DNA of 64,000 nucleotides from Mycobacterium szulgai (lineage in GTDB: Bacteria; Actinomycetota; Actinomycetes; Mycobacteriales; Mycobacteriaceae), in NCBI RefSeq assembly GCF_002116635.1, contig NZ_LQPW01000154.1, positions 1 to 64,000 of the forward strand. The letters are read 5' to 3'. Position 1 is the stretch's first letter; every line of letters begins with the position of its first letter. Below are positions 45,563-54,276 of this stretch, piece after piece. The notes under the pieces were generated by a model. The model had not been told where the DNA came from. It worked only from the letters and a program-made list of their open reading frames with translations, and did no database searches. Made by a program: the position numbers and the translations under genes.

Positions 45563-46860
45563 CCTTCCGTCAGACCGAGGTAGCGCTCGAGGTTGCGATG
45601 CATGTTGATGACGCGTCGCTCCTCGCTGGACAACACGAGATGGGTGAAGCCGGGTTGATGCAATCCGCGCTGCAAGCCCGGCAGGATGCGGATGTCTTGG
45701 GTGAGAACCACTCCCGGCTCGGCGTCGGCAGCAGACATCCGCACGTCCGTCGGTTTGTTGCGCGGTGCTCCCGGGGGCAGCCGTGTCATCAGAAATATGA
45801 CCATCTCACCGCGATCGGGATCCGGGCCGGGCCGCGAGCACATGATGGTCAAGTGGTCGGCGTTGGCCAGAAAAGTCATGTTCGGGAACACGTTGTACTG
45901 GTGCAGCCGGGTGATCCGGTCGGTGTCGGCCCAGCCGAGATCGACTCCGCGGGTGGCTGCGAACTCCCGGGTGCGTGCTGCGATCAGGTCGGCAACGGTC
46001 TGTTCGGGTTGGCCGGTGGGAAATGGGGTGCCTTCGGGTGCACCCATCAGTGCTCCTTGGGTGTAAACATAGGCGTCCCAGACTTGTTCATCGCTCAGTG
46101 TGCCGTCGAAACGGGGGCTCGGCACACCATACGGTTGATCGGATTTGGCGGTATGGCCCCAAATCTGTTGCGGGGCATGGATGTCATCGACGCAGCGCAG
46201 CAACTCCGGATGCAGAGTCTGGATGTGGTAGGTCTCGCTGTAGCCGTCCGCGATGGTCTTCCAATTGGCCTCGACTTCGACGGTGAGCGTTGCATAACAA
46301 CGGAAGTCGCTCAACTTGCACCAGGCGATGTCGTCGGGCACCGCCTCTAAGTACTCGATCAACGGCATTGCGTCGAGGTCGAGGTTGACGAAAACCATTC
46401 CCTCCCAGATTTCGACGCGGGTCGCCAGCAGCGGGAAGTCGGATGTGCGCAACGCGCCGAAGCCCTTGCGGTTGGGCACCCGCTTGAGCGCGCCGGCCAG
46501 ATCCCAGGTCCAGCCATGGTACCCGCATTTGAGTTCACGCAGGCCCGACCCGGAGCCGACGCAGATCGAGTTGCCGCGATGGCGGCAGACATTCTGGAAC
46601 GCGCGCAGCACGCCGTCGTCACCATGGACGATCAGCACTCCATATGGGCCGCAGCGGTATTCAAAGTAATCGCCAGGCTTCGCCACGTGGTCGGCCATGC
46701 AGGCGATCTGCCACACCTTGGGCCACAACCGTTCGGTTTCGAGGGCAGCGAACGCCGGGGAGTAGTAGCGCTCGGCCGGCACCAAGGTCGGCGTGGCAGA
46801 GGGTGTGCCGATGGCGTCCTCGTCTCGGATGCGGGCAGGATTCCCGGCGGCCAGCTTCAT
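45553..46860 (-). CDS. Rieske aromatic-ring-hydroxylating oxygenase, alpha subunit
   Basis: A 435-residue oxygenase. Rieske 2Fe-2S ligands are in CRHRG and CGYHGWTWDL; the mononuclear iron site is NWKTIADGYSETYHIQTLHP, which keeps both His. It needs an electron-transfer partner not encoded here. It begins 8 bases after the amidohydrolase stop, in a minus-strand run SDR-amidohydrolase-Rieske that suggests a catabolic pathway for an aromatic or amide substrate. Confidence 0.92.
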   Translation of the reverse strand: MKLAAGNPARIRDEDAIGTPSATPTLVPAERYYSPAFAALETERLWPKVWQIACMADHVAKPGDYFEYRCGPYGVLIVHGDDGVLRAFQNVCRHRGNSICVGSGSGLRELKCGYHGWTWDLAGALKRVPNRKGFGALRTSDFPLLATRVEIWEGMVFVNLDLDAMPLIEYLEAVPDDIAWCKLSDFRCYATLTVEVEANWKTIADGYSETYHIQTLHPELLRCVDDIHAPQQIWGHTAKSDQPYGVPSPRFDGTLSDEQVWDAYVYTQGALMGAPEGTPFPTGQPEQTVADLIAARTREFAATRGVDLGWADTDRITRLHQYNVFPNMTFLANADHLTIMCSRPGPDPDRGEMVIFLMTRLPPGAPRNKPTDVRMSAADAEPGVVLTQDIRILPGLQRGLHQPGFTHLVLSSEERRVINMHRNLERYLGLTEGQA

Positions 46861-46868
46861 GTCGCGAC

Positions 46869-48632
46869 CTAACGCGCGCCGCGCACCAGCCGGCCGGGGC
46901 GTGCACCGGTATCCACATCATGTCGACGGGTCACCATCCCGCTGACAACAGTCGCCGCGTATCCGCTGGCACCCTGCAGGATTCGGTGTCCACCGGCGGG
47001 CAGATCGTACGCCATCGCCGCCGGGTGCAGCTTCAGGGCGGCCAGGTCGATCACATTGACGTCGGCTTTCTTGCCGAGCTCGATCGTGCCGCGGTCGGTG
47101 AGACCGTACAAGTGGGCGGTGTCGCGCGACTGTTTGCGGATGACGTATTCCAGCGACAACTGATCACCGCGGTGGCGGTCCCGTGCCCAGTGTGTCAGCA
47201 GGAAGGTGGGATATGAAGCGTCACAGATCATTCCGCAGTGCGCACCGCCGTCGGACAGGCCGAGCACGCCGGCCGGGTGCAGCATCATCTCCCGGATCGC
47301 GTCGTGGTTGCCTTCGGCGTAGTTGAACAGCGGCAGCATCAGCATGGCGGTGCCGTTCGACTCGAGCATCAGGTCGTAGAGGGTCGCCAGCGGATTCTCG
47401 CTGCGCGAGCGGGCGATCGCGGCGACGGTCCGATCAGGTGTGGGCTCGTAATCCGGCGGGTCGCCGAGCGCATAGAGACGTTCCAGCGAGTGCTGCACGA
47501 ACGCGAACATTCCGTCGAACAACTGGGTCGGGTCGGCGGGCAGGTCGTCCTCGGCCAGAATCGCCGCCTTGACCGCAGGATCGGCGAGGCGCTGCGCGAG
47601 TTCTTCGCGGCCGCATTGTTCCCTCAGCCGCCGATAGGTGGGCCGATGCGAAAAGCCGTGGTGCCCTTCGAATCCGATCATCATGCCGAACGGGCGGGCC
47701 GCGATCTGCGGATGCAGCCGGCTGCCTGCGGCGTGTGCGTCCGCGGAAAGATCCAGCTGCTCCCGCCAGAGATTCGGATCGGCGTCCACCTGGATGAGCG
47801 CGAACGACAGCGGCCGATCGATTTCAGACCCCAGCCGTCGCATCCAATCCAGCTCCTTCCTGGGCCCCACGATGTCCTCGCCCGCGGCCCCCTGCGGAGC
47901 CAACTCGAATACCCCTTGCCCGCCGGCCGCCATGGCGCGGCCCAAACCGAACAGCTCCTCCTCGGCGGCGAATGTACCGGGGACAGGTTCGCCGTCCATC
48001 GCCCGGTGGGCCAGCGTGCGGGAGGTTGAAAAGCCAAGGGCGCCTGCCTCCATGGCCTCGGTGACCAAGCGGCTCATCGCAGCGATGTCGTCGGGCGTGG
48101 CCGGTTCGTTGCGGGCGCCTCGCTCGCCCATCGCGTACGCGCGGACCGCGCCGTGGGCGACTTGACTGCCGACGTCAATCGAGAACGTCTGCTTGCCGAT
48201 CGTGTCGAGATACTCGGGGTAGCTCTCCCAGCCCCAGGTGATGCCCTCGGTGAGAGCGGTACCGGGAATGTCCTCGACGCCTTCCATCAGCTTGATCAAC
48301 CAGTCCTCGGTGCCTGGACGCACCGGGGCGAATCCGACACCGCAGTTGCCGGTGACCACGGTCGTGACACCATGACCGCTGGACGGCTCGAGAACGGCGT
48401 CCCAGCTGACCTGTCCGTCGTAGTGGGTGTGGATGTCGACAAAGCCGGGAGTCACCACTTGCCCTGTCGCGTCGATGGTTTCGGCGGCCGGGGCGGCGTC
48501 CAACCCGGGGTCTTCGGCGCCGCGCCGCACGATGTCGACAATCTTGCCGTCTTTGATACCGATGTCGGCGCGATAGCGCTGGGCGCCCGTGCCGTCCACG
48601 ACGGTCCCGCCGGTGATTTTCAGGTCGAACAT
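46869..48632 (-). CDS. N-acyl-D-amino-acid deacylase-like amidohydrolase
   Basis: A 587-residue metal-dependent hydrolase of the D-aminoacylase group. The N-terminal small barrel (LKITGGTVVDGTGAQRYRAD) is followed by the ligand motif TPGFVDIHTHYDGQ, then GNCGVGFAPV, and late SDGGAHCGMICDASYP with the catalytic Asp. It would hydrolyse an N-acyl or cyclic amide bond. A palindrome lies just upstream of its promoter region. Confidence 0.88.
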   Translation of the reverse strand: MFDLKITGGTVVDGTGAQRYRADIGIKDGKIVDIVRRGAEDPGLDAAPAAETIDATGQVVTPGFVDIHTHYDGQVSWDAVLEPSSGHGVTTVVTGNCGVGFAPVRPGTEDWLIKLMEGVEDIPGTALTEGITWGWESYPEYLDTIGKQTFSIDVGSQVAHGAVRAYAMGERGARNEPATPDDIAAMSRLVTEAMEAGALGFSTSRTLAHRAMDGEPVPGTFAAEEELFGLGRAMAAGGQGVFELAPQGAAGEDIVGPRKELDWMRRLGSEIDRPLSFALIQVDADPNLWREQLDLSADAHAAGSRLHPQIAARPFGMMIGFEGHHGFSHRPTYRRLREQCGREELAQRLADPAVKAAILAEDDLPADPTQLFDGMFAFVQHSLERLYALGDPPDYEPTPDRTVAAIARSRSENPLATLYDLMLESNGTAMLMLPLFNYAEGNHDAIREMMLHPAGVLGLSDGGAHCGMICDASYPTFLLTHWARDRHRGDQLSLEYVIRKQSRDTAHLYGLTDRGTIELGKKADVNVIDLAALKLHPAAMAYDLPAGGHRILQGASGYAATVVSGMVTRRHDVDTGARPGRLVRGAR

Positions 48633-48658
48633 GACTACCCCAGCTCTGTGCGCATTAT

Positions 48659-48679
48659 TACGCTACGCACGGTAGCGTA
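48659..48679. promoter_or_regulatory. Palindromic operator before the amidohydrolase-Rieske genes
   Basis: TACGCTAC-GCACG-GTAGCGTA: perfect 8-bp arms, 27 bases upstream of the amidohydrolase start on its promoter side. A TetR-type site is likely. No regulator gene is adjacent. Confidence 0.65.
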
Positions 48680-48724
48680 TGTCCCACCGTATGCGTCCGG
48701 ACCGATCGAGTCAATGAAGCGGGC

Positions 48725-49495
48725 TCAGCCGCCGACCATGATCAGGCCGCCGTCTACCGGCAGCAATTGGCCGGTGATGAAGCCTGAGCCGCTCCCGGAC
48801 AGAAAGACCAGCATCGGGCCGACATCGCGGGCGGGATCGCCCAACGTACCGCCGAGCGGAATCATCGTTTTGAGTTGCTGGTCGATCAGCGGGCCGGCGG
48901 CTGGACCGAGGAACTCGCGTAACCGGTCGGCCCCGGGCGTCTGCACCGCCGGCGCCAGTGCGTTGACGGTGACTTCGTCGGCGGCCCAAGCACGCGCGGC
49001 CGAGCGGGTCCAGGCCTGCACGGCGCCTTTCGTCGCGGCATAGACCGCCGAAATCGGGCTGCCCATAACGGCTTCGGCGGATCCGAAGTTGATGATTCGG
49101 CCGCCTTTGGGATCCTGGTCCTTCATCACGGCGTAGGCGGCCTGATTGGTCAGGATCGTCGCCTTCACGTTGGTGTCCAGTAGGAATGAAATCTCGTCGG
49201 CGCCGAGATATCCCGGTACGCCGGGCTGCCACTGCCCTGCGGCGTTCACCAGGACATCGAGTCCGCCGAGGACCTCGGCAGCTTGCTGCACCATCGCCGA
49301 AACAGCCTCGGCGTCGCGCACGTCGCACTGCAGCCAGGTGGCTGCGAGATCCTCCGGTGGTGGCGTTCGGTGGTAGGTCGCAGCGACCTCGGCGCCCGCT
49401 TCGGTGAGGACTCCGACGGCGGCCGCGCCGATGCCGGTCGCTGCGCCGGTGACCAGAATCCGGCGGCCGCGCAGGGGTGGCGTCACTTCTGCCAT
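48725..49495 (-). CDS. Short-chain dehydrogenase/reductase
   Basis: A 256-residue classical SDR: VTGAATGIGAAAV cofactor motif, NAAGQW, catalytic Ser in INFGSAEAV and Tyr/Lys in YAATKGAVQ, and the closing GQLLPVDGGLIMVGG. Upstream of the amidohydrolase-Rieske pair on the same strand, but separated by 92 bases with an operator, so it may be a separate unit. Confidence 0.9.
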   Translation of the reverse strand: MAEVTPPLRGRRILVTGAATGIGAAAVGVLTEAGAEVAATYHRTPPPEDLAATWLQCDVRDAEAVSAMVQQAAEVLGGLDVLVNAAGQWQPGVPGYLGADEISFLLDTNVKATILTNQAAYAVMKDQDPKGGRIINFGSAEAVMGSPISAVYAATKGAVQAWTRSAARAWAADEVTVNALAPAVQTPGADRLREFLGPAAGPLIDQQLKTMIPLGGTLGDPARDVGPMLVFLSGSGSGFITGQLLPVDGGLIMVGG

Positions 49496-49522
49496 GGCCG
49501 AAACGCTATATCGTGATGCCTC

Positions 49523-50464
49523 TCAACGGTGGTGCCGAGTGAAGAACTGCCAGATGGTGTCGGTGGCGTCGAGCGCCGTGGACGGGGCGGGGATACCGAA
49601 TCTCTCGAGCACCGGGCTGCGCGAACCGCCGGGCCATTGATGGCCGGCACCGGCCACCGAGATCAACTCGACGGTGCGTCCATCTGCGCACGCGGCCGTC
49701 TCGGTTGTCACGTCTCCAGCGGTGCTGGAGGCCGGCGGTCCGCATGCGTCAATACCGCGCCAGGTGGCGTTGACCGATGGCACCGAGGGGCCGTCGACGC
49801 GTGCCGTTCCGTTGGCCGCGAACGCTTTACCGGGCCCGCCGCCGTAGGGCACCCGGTCGTCCGCGGTGCCGTGGATCTGCAGGACCGATGTCGGCTGGGC
49901 CCGCGAGCAATCGGTGAGCAGCGTTCCCGCCACGGGTGCGATGGCCGCGAAGGTGTCGGTCTCGCAGGCCAGCCGAAGCGCCATCATGGCACCGTTGGAC
50001 ATGCCGGTGGCGTAGACCCGAGTCGTATCGATTGGCATCTGTTGTCCGATCGCCCCGACCATCGCGGTGATGAACCCGACGTCATCCACGCCGGTGTGGC
50101 CCGGCATGCCGCAGCAGGACCCGGCATTCCAGGCGCGACCGAGGCCGTCGGGATAGACGACCAGAAAATGCCCATTGTCGGCCTCGCTGTCCCAGTGGTA
50201 GGCGCGCTCGGCCTGCGCGCCATTGCCGAAGCCGCCATGCAGCATCACGACCAACGGCGCCGCACCCGTCAGTCCCGCGGGCCGGTAGATGTTGAAAGTC
50301 CTTGTAGTGCCGCCGAACCCGATGCTCTGGCTGGATTGCCCGACCGGGATCGTCCTGGGTGCCGGAGCGCCTATCGCATGCCCTCCGCCGAAGCAGCCGC
50401 TGAGTACAACGCCCAGCGCCGCGACCAGGACCACGTTGAATATCCGAACAAATCCGGGAGCCAT
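49523..50464 (-). CDS. LpqC-like lipoprotein esterase (polyhydroxybutyrate-depolymerase family)
   Basis: A 313-residue exported esterase. The N-terminus RIFNVVLVAALGVVLSGC is a lipoprotein signal with lipobox LSGC. VVMLHGGFGNGAQAE is the oxyanion region, ATGMSNGAMMA the nucleophile elbow, and GAGHQWPGG the catalytic His, as in esterase PHB depolymerases. ATG 50464 is chosen because the signal peptide begins there. Divergent from the MarR gene around a 33-bp palindrome, so probably MarR-controlled. Confidence 0.9.
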   Translation of the reverse strand: MAPGFVRIFNVVLVAALGVVLSGCFGGGHAIGAPAPRTIPVGQSSQSIGFGGTTRTFNIYRPAGLTGAAPLVVMLHGGFGNGAQAERAYHWDSEADNGHFLVVYPDGLGRAWNAGSCCGMPGHTGVDDVGFITAMVGAIGQQMPIDTTRVYATGMSNGAMMALRLACETDTFAAIAPVAGTLLTDCSRAQPTSVLQIHGTADDRVPYGGGPGKAFAANGTARVDGPSVPSVNATWRGIDACGPPASSTAGDVTTETAACADGRTVELISVAGAGHQWPGGSRSPVLERFGIPAPSTALDATDTIWQFFTRHHR

Positions 50465-50485
50465 CACCCCATCGTGACAGGCCGG

Positions 50486-50518
50486 CGCGAGATTGACAAG
50501 TAACTTGTCAATCTCGCG
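50486..50518. promoter_or_regulatory. Perfect 33-bp palindromic operator (MarR site)
   Basis: The arms 50486-50501 and 50503-50518 are exact reverse complements around a single A at 50502; the core is TTGACAAGT-A-ACTTGTCAA. TTGACA appears on both strands, so a -35 element could be embedded for each divergent gene. It sits about 20 bases from both the esterase and the MarR start codons. Confidence 0.9.
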
Positions 50519-50538
50519 AAAAGTGGCACACTCAGGCC

Positions 50539-51009
50539 ATGCGACGTCTTCTGGATGCGGACTGGGAACCCACTGTTCCGGCCTTGTTGCAATTGGCGGC
50601 CGCCAGCGGGGGACCCCGGTTGAGAGCTGCATTCGCCGCTGCCGGACTCGATGGGATCCGGCCCGCCCAAGCGATGGCGCTGGTGCCGCTGGTGACGGGC
50701 GGATTGCACGCCTCAGATCTGGCAGACCGGCTGCGGGTGAGCCGGCAGGCGGTGGCGCAGGCGGTGGCTGCGCTGGAGCGACACGGCTATGTGAGTCGGG
50801 TGCCCAACCCCGCCGATGCCCGCACTCGAATCATCGAGCTGACTCCGCGTGGGCGGCAGGCCCTGCGGGTAATGCGCTCCAATGCACTGGAATTGGAGAA
50901 GCACTGGCGGCAGACGCTGGGGCAGCAGCGGTTTGACGAATTCCGCAAGAGCCTGCAGATGCTGCTGTCCGCCGAAGCCGAAGCCGAGCGTGATACGGCG
51001 CCGCCGTGA
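50539..51009 (+). CDS. MarR-family transcriptional regulator
   Basis: A 156-residue MarR protein. The winged helix-turn-helix lies in about 45-110: GGLHASDLADRLRVSRQAVA, ALERHGYVSRVPNPADARTR, ELTPRGRQAL. It probably binds the adjacent palindrome and represses both itself and the lipoprotein esterase until a ligand binds (inference from layout). Its last 179 bases overlap the 3' end of the acyltransferase gene on the other strand. Confidence 0.92.
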   Translation: MRRLLDADWEPTVPALLQLAAASGGPRLRAAFAAAGLDGIRPAQAMALVPLVTGGLHASDLADRLRVSRQAVAQAVAALERHGYVSRVPNPADARTRIIELTPRGRQALRVMRSNALELEKHWRQTLGQQRFDEFRKSLQMLLSAEAEAERDTAPP

Positions 51010-52273
51010 GCACTCTGGCGGCGACGAGCGCGGTCACCATCACCGTGACGCACAGCAGTCCATCGTCTTTGAGTCCCCACTTGACCGAGGCCAGGATAGC
51101 GGCCCCCGCGACACAGAGCAGCACGCCCACCGCAGTGCCGCGCCGGACCGAAGTGATCGCGGGCGCGCCATCCCAACCGGGCAGCGGTGTGTTCTCCAGC
51201 GGTCGCAGCGCGATGAACAAGACTGCGACAACGGCGACCATGATGAGGACCTGCGCCACGCTTATCGTGATGAAGTGTGGCTGGCCGGGATAGCGGGCAT
51301 GACCCAGCTCGTCGCACAGCAGGTGGACGGCCAGCAGCGCGGGCATATGCCAGAGGTACAGCGTCATCGCGCCGGAGTTGCCGGTCACGGTCCACCACCA
51401 CACCCGCGGGCGCTGTGCCCATCGTGCAATCGCCGGAGCAGCCGCAATCGCCAACGCGCTCAGTATGATTGCGTGCCCGGCCAGCAGCAGTGAGGGCGGA
51501 CTCATGTTGGGGAAATGCTGGCCTGCGATGCCCACCAGACTCAATTCGTAAGGGCCCCAGCACAGCAGCGCGACATTGCCGGCAAGTAGGGCCATCGCAA
51601 TGCCCAGCGCCGCACGCCCGGTGAGTAGCCCGCGGCGGTAGGCGATACCGAACATGCCCGGCAGCAGCCACACCGTCATGTTGAGGTAACCGAGCGGCGC
51701 CATGGCGGGCCAGTGCAGCCGCACCGCGTCAATGACCGCGACCGCCCCGTATGCGGTGACCACACCGGCGACCAAGCGGCTGGTTGTGGTGATTCGCGAT
51801 AGCACCGGCATGGCGGCCAGCACCAGCACGTAAGCGCCGAGAAACCACAGCAGCTGAATGCTGATTCCGGCGATCGGCTCATAAACATGTTGCGGCAGAA
51901 CGTGATACAGAATCGTGAGCGTGGCGGCCCAGAACGCCAAGTAGTAGAACACCGGCCGGAACAGCCGGGTGCAGCGTTTCATCAGCCAGCCGCCCCAGTT
52001 GATACCCGGCTGCCACGATGCTTCGCACGCCGCGACACCCGCGAAGAAGAACAGCGGCATGATCTGGAAAATCCAGGTCAGCGTCTGAAACGTGGTTGAG
52101 GTGGAGAGCAGGTTGTCCCAAATGAGTACGCGATTGCCGATGACGCTGGTCGCCATCACCGTGTGTCCGATTACCACCCCGATCAGGGCGGTTATCCGGA
52201 TGACGTCGATTGCGCGATCTCGGCTCGGGGGCGTGCTGATCGCAAGTTCGGCAGGGCCGGGAATTGATTTCAC
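50831..52273 (-). CDS. Acyltransferase-3-family integral membrane protein
   Basis: A 480-residue protein with about ten hydrophobic helices. The N-terminal RAIDVIRITALIGVVIGHT matches the AT3 family start (R and catalytic H), and MPLFFFAGVAA and YLWHMPALLAVHL are further family segments. AT3 proteins O-acylate sugars or lipids at the cell envelope. The C-terminal 60 residues or so, rich in Ala/Pro/Ser/Arg, are read antisense to the MarR gene and look unlike the rest, so the original stop was probably lost. GTG start at 52273. Confidence 0.85.
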   Translation of the reverse strand: MKSIPGPAELAISTPPSRDRAIDVIRITALIGVVIGHTVMATSVIGNRVLIWDNLLSTSTTFQTLTWIFQIMPLFFFAGVAACEASWQPGINWGGWLMKRCTRLFRPVFYYLAFWAATLTILYHVLPQHVYEPIAGISIQLLWFLGAYVLVLAAMPVLSRITTTSRLVAGVVTAYGAVAVIDAVRLHWPAMAPLGYLNMTVWLLPGMFGIAYRRGLLTGRAALGIAMALLAGNVALLCWGPYELSLVGIAGQHFPNMSPPSLLLAGHAIILSALAIAAAPAIARWAQRPRVWWWTVTGNSGAMTLYLWHMPALLAVHLLCDELGHARYPGQPHFITISVAQVLIMVAVVAVLFIALRPLENTPLPGWDGAPAITSVRRGTAVGVLLCVAGAAILASVKWGLKDDGLLCVTVMVTALVAARVLTAAPYHARLRLRRTAASAGSCGIRQTAAAPASAASASPIPVHWSALPAGPAAHAESAR

Positions 52274-52333
52274 TCAGGAAGCATCGCCAATCGGCGGGCT
52301 GGTGCGCTTGCGTAGTTCTACTCGTCCTGCCGT

Positions 52334-52819
52334 TTAGTTACCCCAGTTCCACACCGACATGTCGCCCGCGGGGTAGTTGTTGCACACCTCGGTGGACTTG
52401 GCGACCACGCCCTTGTTGTTGAAGAAGATCTTCATGTGGTTGGGCCAGGCGAACCACAACGGGTCGCCGTTGTAGAAGTGTTCGGAATAGTCCCTGCGGT
52501 CGGCGGGCGACAGCGAGAAGAACCAATGCGCTTTGTCCTGCACCGCCTGCGCAACGTTGGGATGGTTGTTGTAATCGATCATGTATCGCTGGTAGTAGAT
52601 CGGGCTGGTATCCCGGGTGGCTGCCAAGATCTGTTCGGCGGTGCACGGCGTCGAGATCATCCTGCGCAGAATCGGGAAGTCTTCAGTGGAATCGGCCGCG
52701 GCGAGCTTGGGTTCGGCGACCGCACCGATGACCAGGGCCACGAAGATGGCCGCGAGAAGGACGATATAGAGGGCTATGGACGCCGGGCCGGATCGCGACC
52801 CGAGGGCTTTGTTGCGCAC
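52334..52819 (-). CDS. Mycobacterial secreted/membrane-anchored protein of unknown function (DUF5078-like)
   Basis: A 161-residue protein with an N-terminal hydrophobic segment (IALYIVLLAAIFVALVIGA), then a mature part beginning near AAADSTEDFPILRRMI and containing two Cys (STPCTAEQI, TEVCNNYP) that could form a disulfide. Aromatic-rich motifs YYQRYMIDYNNHP, AHWFFSLSPADRR and SVWNWGN are conserved in a mycobacterial family of unknown role. GTG 52819 follows an AAAGGAA site. 19 bases after the DUF1275 gene. Confidence 0.75.
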   Translation of the reverse strand: MRNKALGSRSGPASIALYIVLLAAIFVALVIGAVAEPKLAAADSTEDFPILRRMISTPCTAEQILAATRDTSPIYYQRYMIDYNNHPNVAQAVQDKAHWFFSLSPADRRDYSEHFYNGDPLWFAWPNHMKIFFNNKGVVAKSTEVCNNYPAGDMSVWNWGN

Positions 52820-52838
52820 GGCTGAAGGTTCCTTTCGA

Positions 52839-53540
52839 TCAAAGTGCTTGGGCCTCAACGGCGTCGGCCTGCCGCTGATTCGGGATGTCGGCACGGTTGG
52901 TCCGGAAGGTGTAGACCGTGATGGCCGCGGACACGGCGGTGGCGGCCGCGAGCATCTGCGAGCCGTTGGCAACCAGGCTGATACATCCGCCGATGGTGGC
53001 GCCGGCGGCGTAACTGGTGAACTGCACAATGTATCCGAGCCAATCGCTGGCCGATCCGCCGCTGATGTGACGCTCGATCCCTTGGCCGAACTTCACCAGT
53101 GTGCCGGTCACGTAGCTCACCGGAGTCGAGACCTCACCGTCGCGGACGAAGGAGGTGTTCATGGCGCCAAGAGCGAAGGCGACGAACACGATTGAGACGA
53201 ACGTGACTCCGTCTACGCCGTCAACCGCATCAATCGCGGTCGCGATGATCAAGAACAAGGTCGTCAGCGCCGTCGGACTGTGCGGATGTCCCACCCAGAC
53301 GTGCCGCCGGCACAGCGATGCCAGCACCACACCTCCGAGGAACGACGCCATCAACATCGCGCCACTCGCCGACAGCCAGTAGTGACTCTTGAACAGGCCC
53401 ACCACTGCCACCCGGGCGTTGCCGGTCATGAAGGTCACGAAGTAGCCGACGGTCTGAGTGAGGGCCGTCGCGCCCAGTAAGCCGGATAACGCGGTCAAGA
53501 CCCACAGCAACCGCGCTTCACGAGTGCGGATTTCACGCAT
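52839..53540 (-). CDS. YoaK/DUF1275-family membrane protein
   Basis: A 233-residue membrane protein with about six helices. LTALSGLLGATALTQTVGYF, FVTFMTGNARVAVVGL and FALGAMNTSFVRDGEV then YVTGTLVKFGQGI are the DUF1275 signatures. Function unknown, with transport suggested for the family. ATG 53540 is preferred. Probably co-transcribed with the small secreted protein downstream. Confidence 0.85.
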   Translation of the reverse strand: MREIRTREARLLWVLTALSGLLGATALTQTVGYFVTFMTGNARVAVVGLFKSHYWLSASGAMLMASFLGGVVLASLCRRHVWVGHPHSPTALTTLFLIIATAIDAVDGVDGVTFVSIVFVAFALGAMNTSFVRDGEVSTPVSYVTGTLVKFGQGIERHISGGSASDWLGYIVQFTSYAAGATIGGCISLVANGSQMLAAATAVSAAITVYTFRTNRADIPNQRQADAVEAQAL

Positions 53541-53734
53541 GCCATTACCCAATCGGTAGGCCGCCGATGCTGTTCGACAATGAAATCAATCGACGTGAAC
53601 TTGCATATAGCCGCAGAATTTAGCCGGGCGCTGTTCGACCGGCCATGGGCATATTCACCGATGCACCTGGCGGCGGTCGACACTGTGCACATTGCCACGG
53701 CCGAAGCCGGGAGGCACCACCGCCGTCAGGCGCT

Positions 53735-54115
53735 CTACCAGGGCGAAGCCTGCTGAGTCAGGTTCACGAACAAGTAGGCGAGGCAGAACAGGAAGTTCAG
53801 CACGACAAGCACCAAACCGGCGAATATGGCCGAGTGGGTGCTGCGCTTTCTTAAGCGCTTGAGCTTCGCGGCCCGCTTTTCATGGTCGAGGTGGGTGGCG
53901 ATGAGGGCGAAATTCACGTCCGTTAGTTCGACGGTGGAGGCGGGAGCGCCCGCCATCATTTGTTGCAGGCGCCTCGGCGCAATCTCGACGCCGACCCCGA
54001 CGAAGCGCTGGCTCAACCTGCGCGCTTGCCGCCGGCTGAGAATCTGATCTCGCATCCGAAGCTGATGCGAGAGATACCTTCGTTCGTCGCCCCAGGGGTT
54101 CGACGGGGTCGTCAC
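53735..54115 (-). CDS. Small protein with C-terminal membrane helix, unknown function
   Basis: A 126-residue protein with a charged, helical body (RRYLSHQLRMRDQILSRRQA, a basic LDHEKRAAKLKRLRKR) and one C-terminal hydrophobic helix (FAGLVLVVLNFLFCLAYLFV). Tail-anchored topology is likely. GTG 54115 is chosen; the frame goes further upstream without obvious merit. No family recognised. Divergent from the catalase gene. Confidence 0.6.
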   Translation of the reverse strand: MTTPSNPWGDERRYLSHQLRMRDQILSRRQARRLSQRFVGVGVEIAPRRLQQMMAGAPASTVELTDVNFALIATHLDHEKRAAKLKRLRKRSTHSAIFAGLVLVVLNFLFCLAYLFVNLTQQASPW

Positions 54116-54276
54116 AAATCGGGATTGTAGTTCGCCTGCGTGTGCAATAGGGCAGTTCCACGCCGATATTTCGGGCGCATTGGCCGAACAATTCGTCGAT
54201 GGCGGGATGAACCGCACTGGGGTCAACCTCGTGATCGAATTGCTTATACCTACTACGTTTCCGGAGGGACGTGTTG

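Noticed and set aside
53553..53734. Gap between DUF1275 and the small membrane-protein gene
   Set aside because: Short + and - frames exist, but none has a ribosome site or family likeness; no clear structure seen.
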